A stretch of 41,651 nucleotides of DNA from JALYUA01 sp038253555. Its GTDB lineage: Bacteria; Acidobacteriota; Thermoanaerobaculia; UBA5066; Gp7-AA6. Both the position numbers and the translations under genes were made by a program. Shown here piece after piece: positions 33,648 through 41,124 of the stretch; within the stretch, counting starts at the first letter, position 1, and each line of letters opens with the position of its first letter. The DNA lies in NCBI GenBank assembly GCA_038253555.1, contig JBBSGZ010000017.1, positions 1 through 41,651 of the forward strand, written 5' to 3'. The notes under the pieces were generated by a model. It was not told the origin of the DNA and did not search any database. It worked only from the letters and a program-made list of their open reading frames with translations.

Positions 33648-34238
33648 TCAGACATTCGCATCGGTGGTCTGTCCGGGTGCCGGGAGCGGCGACAGAACCT
33701 TCTCCCAGTAGGCGACATCAATCCACCGATTGAACTTGAATCCGACTTCCTTGAACCACGCGACCCTCTCGAAGCCGAATTTCTCGTGGAGCGCCACGCT
33801 CGCGTCGTTCGGCAGTGCGATGCCGCCGATCGCGACATGGACCCCGCCCAACCGTAACAACTGGAGCAGCCGCTGATAGAGCTTCGATCCGATGCCGAGA
33901 CCACGCTGATCCGGGTCGAGGTACACGGACACCTCGGCGGAAAACCGATAGCCGTAACGCTCTTTCCATTTCGTCGCGCAGGCGTATCCGACGACTTCGC
34001 CCGCGCGCTCGGCGACCAACCACGGGAGCAAGGCCGCCTGAACGTCCTGAAGCCGGGACATCATCCCAGCCGCGGACACGGGCTCTTCCTCGAAGGTGAC
34101 GATCGTGTCCGTGACGTAGAAGTTGTAAACGCGCGCCAGCGAGCCGGCATCCGACGCGGCCGCATCCCGGATCTCGATAGAGTGGCCGGATCTCCGGTCG
34201 CTTCTCATTTCCCTGCCGTCCATGCCCGACATCGCCAT
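33648..34238 (-). CDS. GNAT acetyltransferase, phosphinothricin-acetyltransferase-like
   Basis: 196 residues. The order IEIRDAAASDAGSLARVYNFYV, DTIVTFEEEPVS, VVGYACATKWKERYGY, SAEVSVYLDPDQRGLGIGSKLY (acetyl-CoA loop RGLGIG) and IALPNDASVALHEKFGFER, then VGFKFNRWIDVAYWEK, is the PAT/arsinothricin acetyltransferase subfamily. These acetylate phosphinothricin-like or methionine-sulfone-type amino acids and may give resistance to natural analogues. Thirteen bases from the methyltransferase-like gene upstream on the same strand. Start may be 10 codons later. Confidence 0.9.
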   Translation of the reverse strand: MAMSGMDGREMRSDRRSGHSIEIRDAAASDAGSLARVYNFYVTDTIVTFEEEPVSAAGMMSRLQDVQAALLPWLVAERAGEVVGYACATKWKERYGYRFSAEVSVYLDPDQRGLGIGSKLYQRLLQLLRLGGVHVAIGGIALPNDASVALHEKFGFERVAWFKEVGFKFNRWIDVAYWEKVLSPLPAPGQTTDANV

Positions 34239-34251
34239 CCCCGGTCAAGCG

Positions 34252-34776
34252 TCAGCGCTCGCCCTGAGCTCTCGTCTTCGGTTTCCGAATCAGCCAGCGA
34301 CGGACTGAGGACAGGTACTGGTCGTAGGGAACGCCGAACTTCCGCGCCAGCGCCGGCTCTTCGTAACGTACTACGAACAGATGCATGGCGAGGACGAACG
34401 CAAACGCAAGCAGCGCAATCGAGGGCGAAGACAGAACCAGGCCGGCTCCCAGAATGACCGCGGCCGCGCCGAAGTACATGGGATTGCGCAGATAGCGATA
34501 AGGCCCGGATGCCACGAAGACGCGCGGGGGATCAAAAGGCGCCGGAGTGCCCCGGCCCCTGGTGAGAAACGTGACGATGCATGTGCCCGCGAGAGCCGCT
34601 CCAGCGGCGCCCACCCCGAAGCCGATCGGGCGAACCCAATCTGGCAACACGACCGGAATTCTTGCATCGAGAGGCCGAACGGAAGCGGCCACCCAGGCCC
34701 AGAGCCACACGAAGCCCGCGGAGTAGAGAACACCCCGGGCGAAGGTGAGACTTTTGACGAGAAGCGGCGCGATCAC
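34252..34776 (-). CDS. Isoprenylcysteine/phospholipid methyltransferase family membrane protein
   Basis: 174 residues with four to five membrane helices and the ICMT/PEMT-type SAM-binding C-terminal region: the GPYRYLRNPMYFGA segment (about 92-105) and RYEEPALARKFGVPYDQYL (136-154). These are the invariant parts of this family of membrane methyltransferases. In bacteria they methylate phospholipids or small lipophilic substrates. It is followed on the minus strand by the PAT-like GNAT gene. Confidence 0.92.
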   Translation of the reverse strand: MIAPLLVKSLTFARGVLYSAGFVWLWAWVAASVRPLDARIPVVLPDWVRPIGFGVGAAGAALAGTCIVTFLTRGRGTPAPFDPPRVFVASGPYRYLRNPMYFGAAAVILGAGLVLSSPSIALLAFAFVLAMHLFVVRYEEPALARKFGVPYDQYLSSVRRWLIRKPKTRAQGER

Positions 34777-34800
34777 GATGGCTCCACGTTATCCGGGTGT

Positions 34801-34825
34801 CGCACAATGACCGTAGCGTTGTGCG
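34801..34825. terminator. Hairpin in the 97-base gap between DUF2306 and ICMT-like genes
   Basis: Perfect inverted repeat CGCACAA (34801-34807) and TTGTGCG (34819-34825) with an 11-base loop, lying between two minus-strand genes. There is no T-run on either side, so it would be a weak factor-independent terminator or some other structured element. Confidence 0.3.
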
Positions 34826-34873
34826 GCGGCGGCTACGACTGACTTGTCTCAGATTCTCTCACCGCACGAAAGC

Positions 34874-35650
34874 TCATTCCAACGAGGTCGAAGGAACGCG
34901 CGTATACCTTATCCAGAACTCACCCGCGCCGAGACTCACGGTCCACCCCACCCATAACGAGAGGACGAAGAGCTCCTGCGGCCGAAACCCCAGGGGCGTC
35001 AAGGCGAGGTCGAAGACGGCGGAGATCACTCTCACGGTGGAAATCCCGAGCGCAACGGCAAACGCCCGAATCATCCATTCGCGATGCTGAGCGACCTGCT
35101 TCCTCCGGATGGCGACGACCGCCAGGCCCACGGCCATCACGAAGAGGCCGCCGAACAACGCGACGGCCGTCGTCTCGCCCGGTCCCCCGTAGGGCATGCG
35201 CAGCCCGAAAGAGAGTCCGGCGACCGCGCTCACGAAGGCGGCCAGCACGAGGAGGCGACCGGACCAGCGGTGGAACTCGATGAAGCGGTATCGAATGCGC
35301 GACGAAAACTGGAGGGGTGCCAGGATCAGGACGAGGGCGCCCGGCAGGACGTGCAGGAGTGTCAGAACCGGGTGGGCAGCGAATCGACCGTCGAAGCGCT
35401 TCAGCTCCTCCGCCCGAAGGGCCACAAAAGGGTCCGCTCGGTGAAATGCCGCGAGGAGCTTCTGCCGCACGGGATCGGCGCGAATGGCCAGATCGCCGCG
35501 GAAGACGGACCTGCCGACGGACGCCGCGGTGCCGACCACCACGAGCAGAACCACTCCGCACCATAAGGCGCCGACCGCCAGAGCGGGAGGCGCGAGGACA
35601 GCGCGATCTCCTTCATCAGGACACTGCTCGGGCTGGATTCCCGAATCCAC
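34874..35650 (-). CDS. DUF2306 family membrane protein
   Basis: 258 residues from a GTG at 35650; the frame is open to another GTG at 35737 and neither has a clear ribosome site. About eight membrane helices. Family landmarks are FDGRFAAHPVLTLLHVLPGALVLILAPLQF, the FHRWSGRLLVLAAFVSAVAGL helix, and QHREWMIRAFAVALGISTVRV, ending with LSLWVGWTVSLGAGEFWI. The conserved His pairs (HPVLTLLH; FHRW; QHREW) suggest metal or heme binding as in related membrane families, though no function is established. Confidence 0.85.
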   Translation of the reverse strand: MDSGIQPEQCPDEGDRAVLAPPALAVGALWCGVVLLVVVGTAASVGRSVFRGDLAIRADPVRQKLLAAFHRADPFVALRAEELKRFDGRFAAHPVLTLLHVLPGALVLILAPLQFSSRIRYRFIEFHRWSGRLLVLAAFVSAVAGLSFGLRMPYGGPGETTAVALFGGLFVMAVGLAVVAIRRKQVAQHREWMIRAFAVALGISTVRVISAVFDLALTPLGFRPQELFVLSLWVGWTVSLGAGEFWIRYTRVPSTSLE

Positions 35651-35767
35651 ATCGCGCCGGAAGAGCACGGTCACATTTCGCAGAAGCGGCCAGCGCGTCC
35701 GAAACCGAGAATGACTCGGACACCCGATGGAACACACACCCCGCCCGCACCAGAGCTTCCAAGCGCG

Positions 35768-36196
35768 TTACTGAAGGTCCAGTGAGAAGTAATGCGCTTC
35801 GAGTTTCATTCCCTTCCTCACATAAAAGCGGTGCGCATCTGTTCTGCTGACGCGCGACACGAGCCTCATCTGCCGACAACCCCTGGCTCTGGCATGGTCG
35901 ACCAGCCAGTCAAACAACTGGCCACCATAACCTCGTGACCTTTCGTCGTTTTTGACTACGAGGTCCTCCACTTCGAGATATTTGCCGCCAGCGAGCCATT
36001 CGGAAATTCTGAAACCGGCGACGGCCTTGATCTCGCCGTCCGTCAGGTAAGCAAGCCGGAATCCTGCGATGTCGCCCAGCCTCTTGACCGTCGGTAGGAA
36101 GTCTTCCGATCCAAGATGCGGACGCAGTTCGGCCACGACCGGATAACAGCCCGAGATCTCCCGGTCGCTCCGAGCGATGTGTATCGTGCCCGTCAT
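35768..36196 (-). CDS. GNAT N-acetyltransferase
   Basis: 142 residues, complete GNAT domain: FLPTVKRLGDIAGFRLAYL, IKAVAGFRISEWLAGG, KYLEVEDLVVKNDERSRGYGGQLFDWL (acetyl-CoA loop RSRGYGG) and GCRQMRLVSRVSRTDAHRFYVRKGM with the final strand. Its codon use and slightly lower GC differ by eye from the core genes on the left. Its ATG overlaps the stop of a broken GNAT fragment upstream as ATGA. Confidence 0.92.
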   Translation of the reverse strand: MTGTIHIARSDREISGCYPVVAELRPHLGSEDFLPTVKRLGDIAGFRLAYLTDGEIKAVAGFRISEWLAGGKYLEVEDLVVKNDERSRGYGGQLFDWLVDHARARGCRQMRLVSRVSRTDAHRFYVRKGMKLEAHYFSLDLQ

Positions 36197-36420
36197 GCCG
36201 TCCGAGTGGGCGCGGCGGACATGATCAAGATCGGCTTGTCCGCGAGACTTCGGACATGGCGCAGGAGCTTCGTTCCACGCCCTTCCTCCGGGTCGTTGAC
36301 GCGACGTACGTCGCGGCCGACCAACGCGACAGCTCCCCTGTCCTGAATCCCCATGACCCCCAGCACGCGTCCTTCCTCCTCGGCCATCCAGAACGGGAAA
36401 TGGCCTGCAATCATGCGCAC
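36193..36420 (-). pseudogene. Fragment of a GNAT acetyltransferase gene
   Basis: A 75-codon frame that starts mid-domain (MIAGHFPFWMAEEEGRVLG, VMGIQDRGAVALVGRDV), contains a damaged acetyl-CoA loop (EEGRGTKLLRHVRSLADKPILI) and ends with an unrelated MSAAPTRTA. The first strands and the C-terminal half of the fold are missing. Upstream the frame runs into the end of the esterase gene. It is a remnant left between two intact genes, although its stop overlaps the next start as ATGA. Confidence 0.7.
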
Positions 36421-36454
36421 CGTGCGACGCGGAGCCCTGGAACGCTCGCCTGGC

Positions 36455-37345
36455 TCAACTTCTCCGGTGCGCCGGAGAGAACAACTTGCGAAACACGGCC
36501 GGCGAGACGGCGCGATAGATCGTGCTGTGCTTCTCGTGAGGCCAGGCTTCGAAATACCACGTCAGGCCCTTCGGCGGCGCGGCGCGCAGAGCTGCCGTCA
36601 AATCCCTTGCGGACGCCTCGAGCTCGTCGTCCCCGGCCGTGGCGAGGTACAGCGTCACCGCGGATCTCGGCCGCGCCCTCAACTGCCCGGCCGCGCCGCG
36701 GACCAGCGCGCCGGCGTTCCACCAGAGACTCGGGCTCAGGGCGATGTAGGTGTCGAAGAGTGCGGGCTCCTGCAGAAACGTTTCCAGGACGAACAGGCCC
36801 GCAAGGGACTCTCCGACGATGGCCGTCTCGCCGTTTCCGCGAAAACGCTCCCGAATGACCGGCATGAGCTCGTCGCGGATGAATCCGCGAAATCGGGCGG
36901 AGCCGCCCACCCGGGGCGCGATCTTCCTGTCCGACTCCACCTCGGTCGGTCCGGTCATGTCGCGGCGCCGCTGTGTGTTCTCGATGCCGACCACGATGAC
37001 CGGCCGCATGTCGCCCGCGCGGACCGCCGTATCGACATCGCGCGCGACGTGCGGGAAGTCTTCCTCCAGGCCGCCATCGGGCATGTACAGAACTGGATAG
37101 CGGATCCGTGGAGCGCGCTCGTACCCGGGAGGCAGGTAGACGTTGATGCGCCGTGTCTCCTCGAGCACTTTTGAGTCGATCATCATAGTCTTGTGGGGCA
37201 GGACCGGATCCTCGGCGGACGCGGACCGTGAGCCGGCTCCGAGGATCGCGACGGCGGACAGAATACGCAGCCAGCCCGCCGCCGCGGGAACACCCGCGAT
37301 CCGGGCGCTTCCGCCGGTTCCGATCAGCCTGAGCGCGTGACCCAC
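36455..37345 (-). CDS. Secreted esterase (esterase D/Fes family alpha/beta hydrolase)
   Basis: 296 residues with a signal peptide (hydrophobic 22-40, cleavage near SASA-ED). The alpha/beta hydrolase shows the oxyanion region YPVLYMPDGG (83-92), nucleophile Ser180 in GESLAG, the acid in TAGDDELE and the catalytic His in WPHEKHSTIYR. This is the putative esterase family that includes enterochelin esterase and antigen-85-like enzymes; without the iron-ligand neighbours its substrate is unknown. Periplasmic or secreted. A perfect 12-base palindrome CCTCCGCGGAGG (37361-37372) lies 15 bases upstream and could be an operator. Confidence 0.9.
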   Translation of the reverse strand: MGHALRLIGTGGSARIAGVPAAAGWLRILSAVAILGAGSRSASAEDPVLPHKTMMIDSKVLEETRRINVYLPPGYERAPRIRYPVLYMPDGGLEEDFPHVARDVDTAVRAGDMRPVIVVGIENTQRRRDMTGPTEVESDRKIAPRVGGSARFRGFIRDELMPVIRERFRGNGETAIVGESLAGLFVLETFLQEPALFDTYIALSPSLWWNAGALVRGAAGQLRARPRSAVTLYLATAGDDELEASARDLTAALRAAPPKGLTWYFEAWPHEKHSTIYRAVSPAVFRKLFSPAHRRS

Positions 37346-37425
37346 CCCGGCAGCTTACGGCCTCCGCGGAGGATTGTCAGTCTTTCAGATCCCCGAGCCG
37401 GCAGAGGAATCCCCGATGACAGGCA

Positions 37426-38076
37426 TCAGGCGCGCTTGCTGAGGGTCACGTGCGCCATGGCGCGGCTGCCGGCGACGTGCTCGACGCACTGGTAGCCGAG
37501 CGCGCGCGTGTCGATCCCTTGCAGCAGGTGCTCTCCGTGGCCGAGCAGGACCGGCGAAATCACGAGGTGCAGATCATCGATAAGACCGGCGCGCAGATAC
37601 TGGCGGACGGTGGCGACACCCCCGCCCAGGCGGACATCTCGACCCGTGGCCGCATCCTTCGCCTGCTCCAGCGCGGCGTGAATGCCGCCCGTGACGAACG
37701 TGAACACCGTGCCGCCCTTCATCTCGAGCGGCGCTCGCGCGTGATGCGTCAGCACAAAGGTGGGCACGTGGTACGGAGGCTCGTCGCCCCACCAGCCCTT
37801 CCAGCTCTCGTCGGGCCAGGGTCCCCGCACGGGACCGAACATGTTCCGGCCGAGAATCCACGCGCCGAATCCCTCGAACCCCTTCACCGCCATCGCGTCG
37901 TCGACGCCCGTCTCCCCCTCTTCGTTCCCGTGCATCCGCCGGAACGTCCGCGTGTGGAAGAACCAGTCGAACAATTCGGGTCCGCCGACGCCGAGCGGAT
38001 TGTGGAGGTCCTGATCCGGACCCGCGCCGTACCCGTCGATAGAGAGCGAAAAAGTATGAACGCGGAGCTTCGACAT
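37426..38076 (-). CDS. RibD C-terminal domain (dihydrofolate reductase-like) protein
   Basis: 216 residues from an ATG at 38076 with GAGGTGA five bases upstream. It is the stand-alone DHFR-like fold of the RibD C-terminal family: VHTFSLSIDGYGAG at the start, AWILGRNMFGPVRGPW, PTFVLTHHARAPLEMKGGTVFTFVTGG and DVRLGGGVATVRQYLRAGLIDDLHLVISPVLLG. Likely an NAD(P)H-dependent reductase of unknown substrate. It follows a GNAT gene by ten bases on the same strand. Confidence 0.92.
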   Translation of the reverse strand: MSKLRVHTFSLSIDGYGAGPDQDLHNPLGVGGPELFDWFFHTRTFRRMHGNEEGETGVDDAMAVKGFEGFGAWILGRNMFGPVRGPWPDESWKGWWGDEPPYHVPTFVLTHHARAPLEMKGGTVFTFVTGGIHAALEQAKDAATGRDVRLGGGVATVRQYLRAGLIDDLHLVISPVLLGHGEHLLQGIDTRALGYQCVEHVAGSRAMAHVTLSKRA

Positions 38077-38086
38077 GGTGCTCACC

Positions 38087-38551
38087 TCACAACGAGAGGG
38101 CCATGAAACGCGAGCCGGGCACGGGGTTGTGTCGGTAGGGCGGGATCTCCGTAAACCCCAACCGCTCGTACATCGGCGCCGCCCGCGTCATCGAGGGCAG
38201 CGTATCCAGGCAGATCGTCCGGTACCCGATCCCGCGCGCTTCGTCGAGGAGCCTCGCGACGAGCACCCGACCGAGCCCCGAGTCGCGGCACGCCGGCCGC
38301 ACGAACAGCCGCTTTATTTCGCACTTTTCGGCGTCGACCGCCTGCAGCGCGATGCACCCGCACGCGATCCCATCGCCACGCGCGAGGAGGAGCCGGCCTG
38401 AGGGAGGGGCATACGGGCCGGGCAGCCCCGCGACCTCTTCCGCAAAGCCCTGAAAGCCGAGGTCGACGTCGAGCGACGCCTGGTACTCGAGAAGAAGAGA
38501 GCGAACCTCCGCGATCTCTCCGGGGCTGCTCGCATCGACGATCATAATCAT
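38087..38551 (-). CDS. GNAT N-acetyltransferase
   Basis: 154 residues from an ATG at 38551 (AGGGGAA upstream); an earlier in-frame start reads into non-coding sequence. It opens IVDASSPGEIAEVRSLLLEY, has the central CEIKRLFVRPACRDSGLGRVLVARLL (acetyl-CoA loop RDSGLG) and ends GFTEIPPYRHNPVPGSRFMAL. Typical amine acetyltransferase. It starts the minus-strand pair with the RibD-like gene and lies just left of the attC-like site at 38716. Confidence 0.92.
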   Translation of the reverse strand: MIMIVDASSPGEIAEVRSLLLEYQASLDVDLGFQGFAEEVAGLPGPYAPPSGRLLLARGDGIACGCIALQAVDAEKCEIKRLFVRPACRDSGLGRVLVARLLDEARGIGYRTICLDTLPSMTRAAPMYERLGFTEIPPYRHNPVPGSRFMALSL

Positions 38552-38715
38552 CGTATTCCCCTGCACCGGTGTCTTTCGTCCACGCGTCGCATGCGAGGTC
38601 AGACGACCTGCTCCGTGTCTCATTGCTGTAGAAGAAGAACCGGAACGGGCCGATTCACCCGATCGTGGGCTTCGGCAAATCCTACCCGACTCCCACCTGC
38701 GAATTCCTGCCCGTG

Positions 38716-38793
38716 GCCTCACGGCTTGCAACTCAGCGGTGCCCGCAAGGAGGTCCGCCGCAGTCGCGTGGCCTTAGCGCCGCGTTGTCAGGC
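38716..38793. repeat. attC-like recombination site A (78 bases)
   Basis: Ends GCCTCAC (38716-38722) and GTCAGGC (38787-38793), complementary at six of seven bases, with a second inner complement CAAC/GTTG. The interior shares AACTCAGC and a TGTCAGGC end with the site at 41034-41103. It is 39 bases from the VOC gene stop. This is the form of an integron attC site, though the GTT core is GTC here, so its activity is uncertain. Confidence 0.55.
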
Positions 38794-38832
38794 GGCGCAG
38801 CGTTGGCTGTTGAGGGCCTCCGCGCTGGATTC

Positions 38833-39222
38833 CTAGAGCGGACGGTAAAACTGCAATCCGTTTCCGTCGGGGTCACGAACGTGAAACTCCCGAGTGCCCC
38901 AGGGCGTGTCCCCTGGCGTCAGCCACGGGCTTTGACCCGGATCCTGTTCTGAGAGCGCTCCGGCACCGTGGAGCTCGGAATAAAAGGCGTCGACGTTCCG
39001 GACGACGAAGCGGTATGTCGGCCGGTCGATCGGATAGGCCCACTGGGTCTCGTCCTGCCACTGGAGGTATAGTTCTATGCCATCGCGAACGACGCCGGCG
39101 TACCTGGGATCGAGAGCACGATCCTGGAACGTCAACGAGAATCCGAGGCGCTCGTAGAAACGAATTGATGCGCCCACGTTGCGCGACATCAACACCGGCT
39201 GAACCGCCTCGAGCTCAGACAT
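38833..39222 (-). CDS. VOC/glyoxalase-bleomycin resistance family protein
   Basis: 129 residues, one complete vicinal-oxygen-chelate unit pair: VQPVLMSRNVGASIRFYERLGFSLTF, GIELYLQWQ, YRFVVRNVDAFYSEL and EFHVRDPDGNGLQFYRPL, with the usual final Glu position replaced by Gln, as in bleomycin-binding types. Probably a dimeric metal-dependent or drug-binding protein. Genes like this are typical integron cassettes. Here it ends 39 bases from attC-like site A, in the minus orientation. Confidence 0.92.
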   Translation of the reverse strand: MSELEAVQPVLMSRNVGASIRFYERLGFSLTFQDRALDPRYAGVVRDGIELYLQWQDETQWAYPIDRPTYRFVVRNVDAFYSELHGAGALSEQDPGQSPWLTPGDTPWGTREFHVRDPDGNGLQFYRPL

Positions 39223-39261
39223 GGCAGGTGACGGTGTGTGTGCCGGGACATTGAGTTTCGA

Positions 39262-40014
39262 TCACTCAGGTTCCCCGTTCCCGGTCGACGTACGGAGGAA
39301 TATGGTCTGCCCGACCGCCAGTCGACCGATGCGAGTGACCGTGCCGTAGATTCCGGCGTTGTTCTGGTTCGCACGGACGACCGCTTTCATGACTTCCGGC
39401 GCAGAGCTTGCCGAATCGGGGTCCAGGTTCACCATCGAGCAGCGAAGGTCGCGCATCGTGACCGCGATGGCGGGCGCGTCGTCCCCCTCGCCGAAGGAGA
39501 GCACGCCGCCCAACCACTCGTCCTCCTGGAAGGGAGCCGGTCGCAGCAAACGAACGACGACATTCGGGCGAAATCGTCGCACGTCCAGGCTCCGCCCCGC
39601 GAGTCGTCCGATCTCGTCCACCGTATCGAGGGCGATGACGGAGATGCTCGCTTCATCAAAGATGCCATGTCTCAACTGCATCATCTGCACGGGAGCCCCG
39701 TACCGACGTCCGACCTCCGCGGCCAGATCCGTTCCGAAAACGGGCCTCTCTTCGCCTTCCGGCGTGCGAACATGCGTGGGAAGATCCGCGTGAGCGCTGT
39801 CGTCACGGTGCTGTGGTGCAAAGAGGACCAGGTCGGGAAGCCTGCTCGCTGAGAGCCACGGGAACCCGCTGGCATCATCCATCTTCCGGAATGCCAGGCG
39901 CCTGTCACCATCGAGGCCGTGCCAGCCCAGTCTGGCGGCCTCGAGTCGTTCGCCGCCCATGGACTTCACGGGATATCGGAAAATCGCCTCGACATGTCCG
40001 ATTTCTATGAGCAT
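39262..40014 (-). CDS. MOSC domain protein
   Basis: 250 residues: an N-terminal MOSC beta-barrel (EAIFRYPVKSMGGERLEAARL, the GLDGDRRLAF strand) and the MOSC domain with the putative molybdenum-cofactor Cys in DLRCSMVNLDPD and a final GRLAVGQTIFL. Related proteins reduce N-hydroxylated substrates or carry sulfur. The ATG at 40014 has GGAAGGAA just upstream and lies 14 bases inside the edge of attC-like site B, as expected for the first gene of a cassette. No recombination site separates it from the VOC gene 39 bases away. Confidence 0.92.
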   Translation of the reverse strand: MLIEIGHVEAIFRYPVKSMGGERLEAARLGWHGLDGDRRLAFRKMDDASGFPWLSASRLPDLVLFAPQHRDDSAHADLPTHVRTPEGEERPVFGTDLAAEVGRRYGAPVQMMQLRHGIFDEASISVIALDTVDEIGRLAGRSLDVRRFRPNVVVRLLRPAPFQEDEWLGGVLSFGEGDDAPAIAVTMRDLRCSMVNLDPDSASSAPEVMKAVVRANQNNAGIYGTVTRIGRLAVGQTIFLRTSTGNGEPE

Positions 40015-40028
40015 GTTCCTTCCGAGTC

Positions 40029-40098
40029 CCCCAACGTCCCAAGGGGCAGCGGCGAGGGCAACGAGGCCGATGGAATCCGCTGCAGCGCGATGTTAGAC
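40029..40098. repeat. attC-like recombination site B (70 bases)
   Basis: Plus-strand ends CCCCAAC (40029-40035) and GTTAGAC (40092-40098); on the minus strand this reads GTCTAAC ... GTTGGGG, matching the RYYYAAC and GTTRRRY core boxes of integron attC sites. An internal perfect stem GCAGCGG (40046-40052) / CCGCTGC (40077-40083) fits the folded L boxes. Compared without gaps to site C at 41034-41103, 50 of 70 positions agree by hand count. It lies between the hicBA remnant stop and the MOSC start. Confidence 0.75.
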
Positions 40099-40099
40099 G

Positions 40100-40331
40100 C
40101 TACGGTTCTGGAACCTCAAGATCCCGGCAGATCTTTCGTGCGAGGAAGTCGTTGATCTCCCGATGGCGCGGAAGCGTGGAGGCCCTGCGCACAACCCGAT
40201 TCACGAAGAGTGGTTTGCTCCCTCGCGTCGTGCCGCTCCAGATGCCGAACCAGATCGACCCGCTTCACCTCTACGGAACCGATGAAGCCTTCGGGAACCT
40301 TTCGAAATACGGCGGTGAGCTGCGTGTCTAT
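40100..40331 (-). pseudogene. Decayed hicBA toxin-antitoxin module
   Basis: On the minus strand the start of a HicB antitoxin is readable (DTQLTAVFRKVPEGFIG, 40281-40328) with its ATG apparently mutated to ATA. Most of hicB is deleted and the frame runs directly into the HicA start VKRVDLVRHLERH (40230-40268). HicA then continues in two other frames: REGANHS, the segment with the catalytic His, and FVNRVVRRASTLPRHREIND followed by FLARKICRDLEVPEP and a stop at 40100-40102. So hicA has two frameshifts and a small deletion. The stop is one base from attC-like site B, exactly where a cassette gene should end. Confidence 0.8.
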
Positions 40332-40495
40332 GCTGACTGGAGATCCTGCCCCCTCGCCAATCCGATTAGCGAAGTGCCTGACGGCGGGTCAGGCGACGAC
40401 TTATCTGAACCGAGGCCAGGGCTTGACCCGGAAGCCAATACGATGTTCGCAGAAAAAGAGGCGACAACTTTTGCATCAACGACGGGGGTGTAGAT

Positions 40496-41002
40496 ATGTC
40501 GGACGCATCAGACCAAAGCCTGCTTGAGGCTCTGCTGGACTCATGGGACCGGAACAACACCATCCTGCTCAACCTCCTCCGCGCTCTTCCGGACGGCGGG
40601 CTGGAGGCCAGGGCGATGAAGGGTAGCCCCTCTGTCGCGGAGCTGTTCGCACACATCTACTTTGTACGGCTGGTGTTTGTCCTCGAGGACGCTCCCGAGT
40701 TCGCCAGACCTCTGCCTGAGAAAGAGTGGGTGGGAGAGCGGGACCCTGGTCCCATCGCGCACATGCTGAACGACAGCGCCAAAGTGGTGCGAGACGCCGT
40801 ACAGGGCAGGGTGGAGGGAGGCCGGGACATGAACCTTCACTACGATCACCCGATCCTCCTGCTCCAGCACATGCTCTGGCACGAGGGCTACCATCACGGC
40901 CAAATAAAGCTGGCCCTCAAGGTGGTGGGCCACCCACTGAAAGATAAGGACATCGGGCCGGTCACGTGGGATGTCTGGATGCGCAAGAAGGGAGCGGCAT
41001 GA
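40496..41002 (+). CDS. DinB family protein
   Basis: 168 residues, complete DinB-like protein. The first helix is SLLEALLDSWDRNNTILLN; histidines that would bind metal are in AELFAHIYFVRLVF and in HMLWHEGYHHGQIKLAL. It closes with DKDIGPVTWDVWMRKKG. It is the only intact plus-strand gene in this part of the window and ends 31 bases before attC-like site C, as a plus-oriented cassette gene would. Members of this family are common cassette genes. 164 bases without a recognisable gene separate it from the hicBA remnant. Confidence 0.92.
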   Translation: MSDASDQSLLEALLDSWDRNNTILLNLLRALPDGGLEARAMKGSPSVAELFAHIYFVRLVFVLEDAPEFARPLPEKEWVGERDPGPIAHMLNDSAKVVRDAVQGRVEGGRDMNLHYDHPILLLQHMLWHEGYHHGQIKLALKVVGHPLKDKDIGPVTWDVWMRKKGAA

Positions 41003-41033
41003 CGTGCCGGGCAGGTGCTGATTCCCTGCGTTC

Positions 41034-41103
41034 GCCTGACGTCCCAAAACTCAGCCGCGACGGGAGCGCAGCCGACGGCGTCCGATGCAGCGCCATGTCA
41101 GGC
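41034..41103. repeat. attC-like recombination site C (70 bases)
   Basis: Perfectly complementary ends GCCTGAC (41034-41040) and GTCAGGC (41097-41103), interior similar to site B over the whole length with no gap. The GTT core triplet is GTC, as at site A, so these sites share a variant or mutated core. It follows the DinB gene. Confidence 0.7.
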
Positions 41104-41124
41104 CGGTCGGCCGGTCGGCCGGTC
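41101..41124 (+). repeat. Three tandem copies of GGCCGGTC
   Basis: Three perfect copies of the 8-base unit start on the last three bases of attC-like site C. The position exactly at the recombination edge is notable. Origin unknown. Confidence 0.8.

Noticed and set aside
37361..37372. Perfect palindrome CCTCCGCGGAGG as a recombination site
   Set aside because: It has no attC-type boxes and is 12 bases long, so at most an operator. Noted under the esterase gene.
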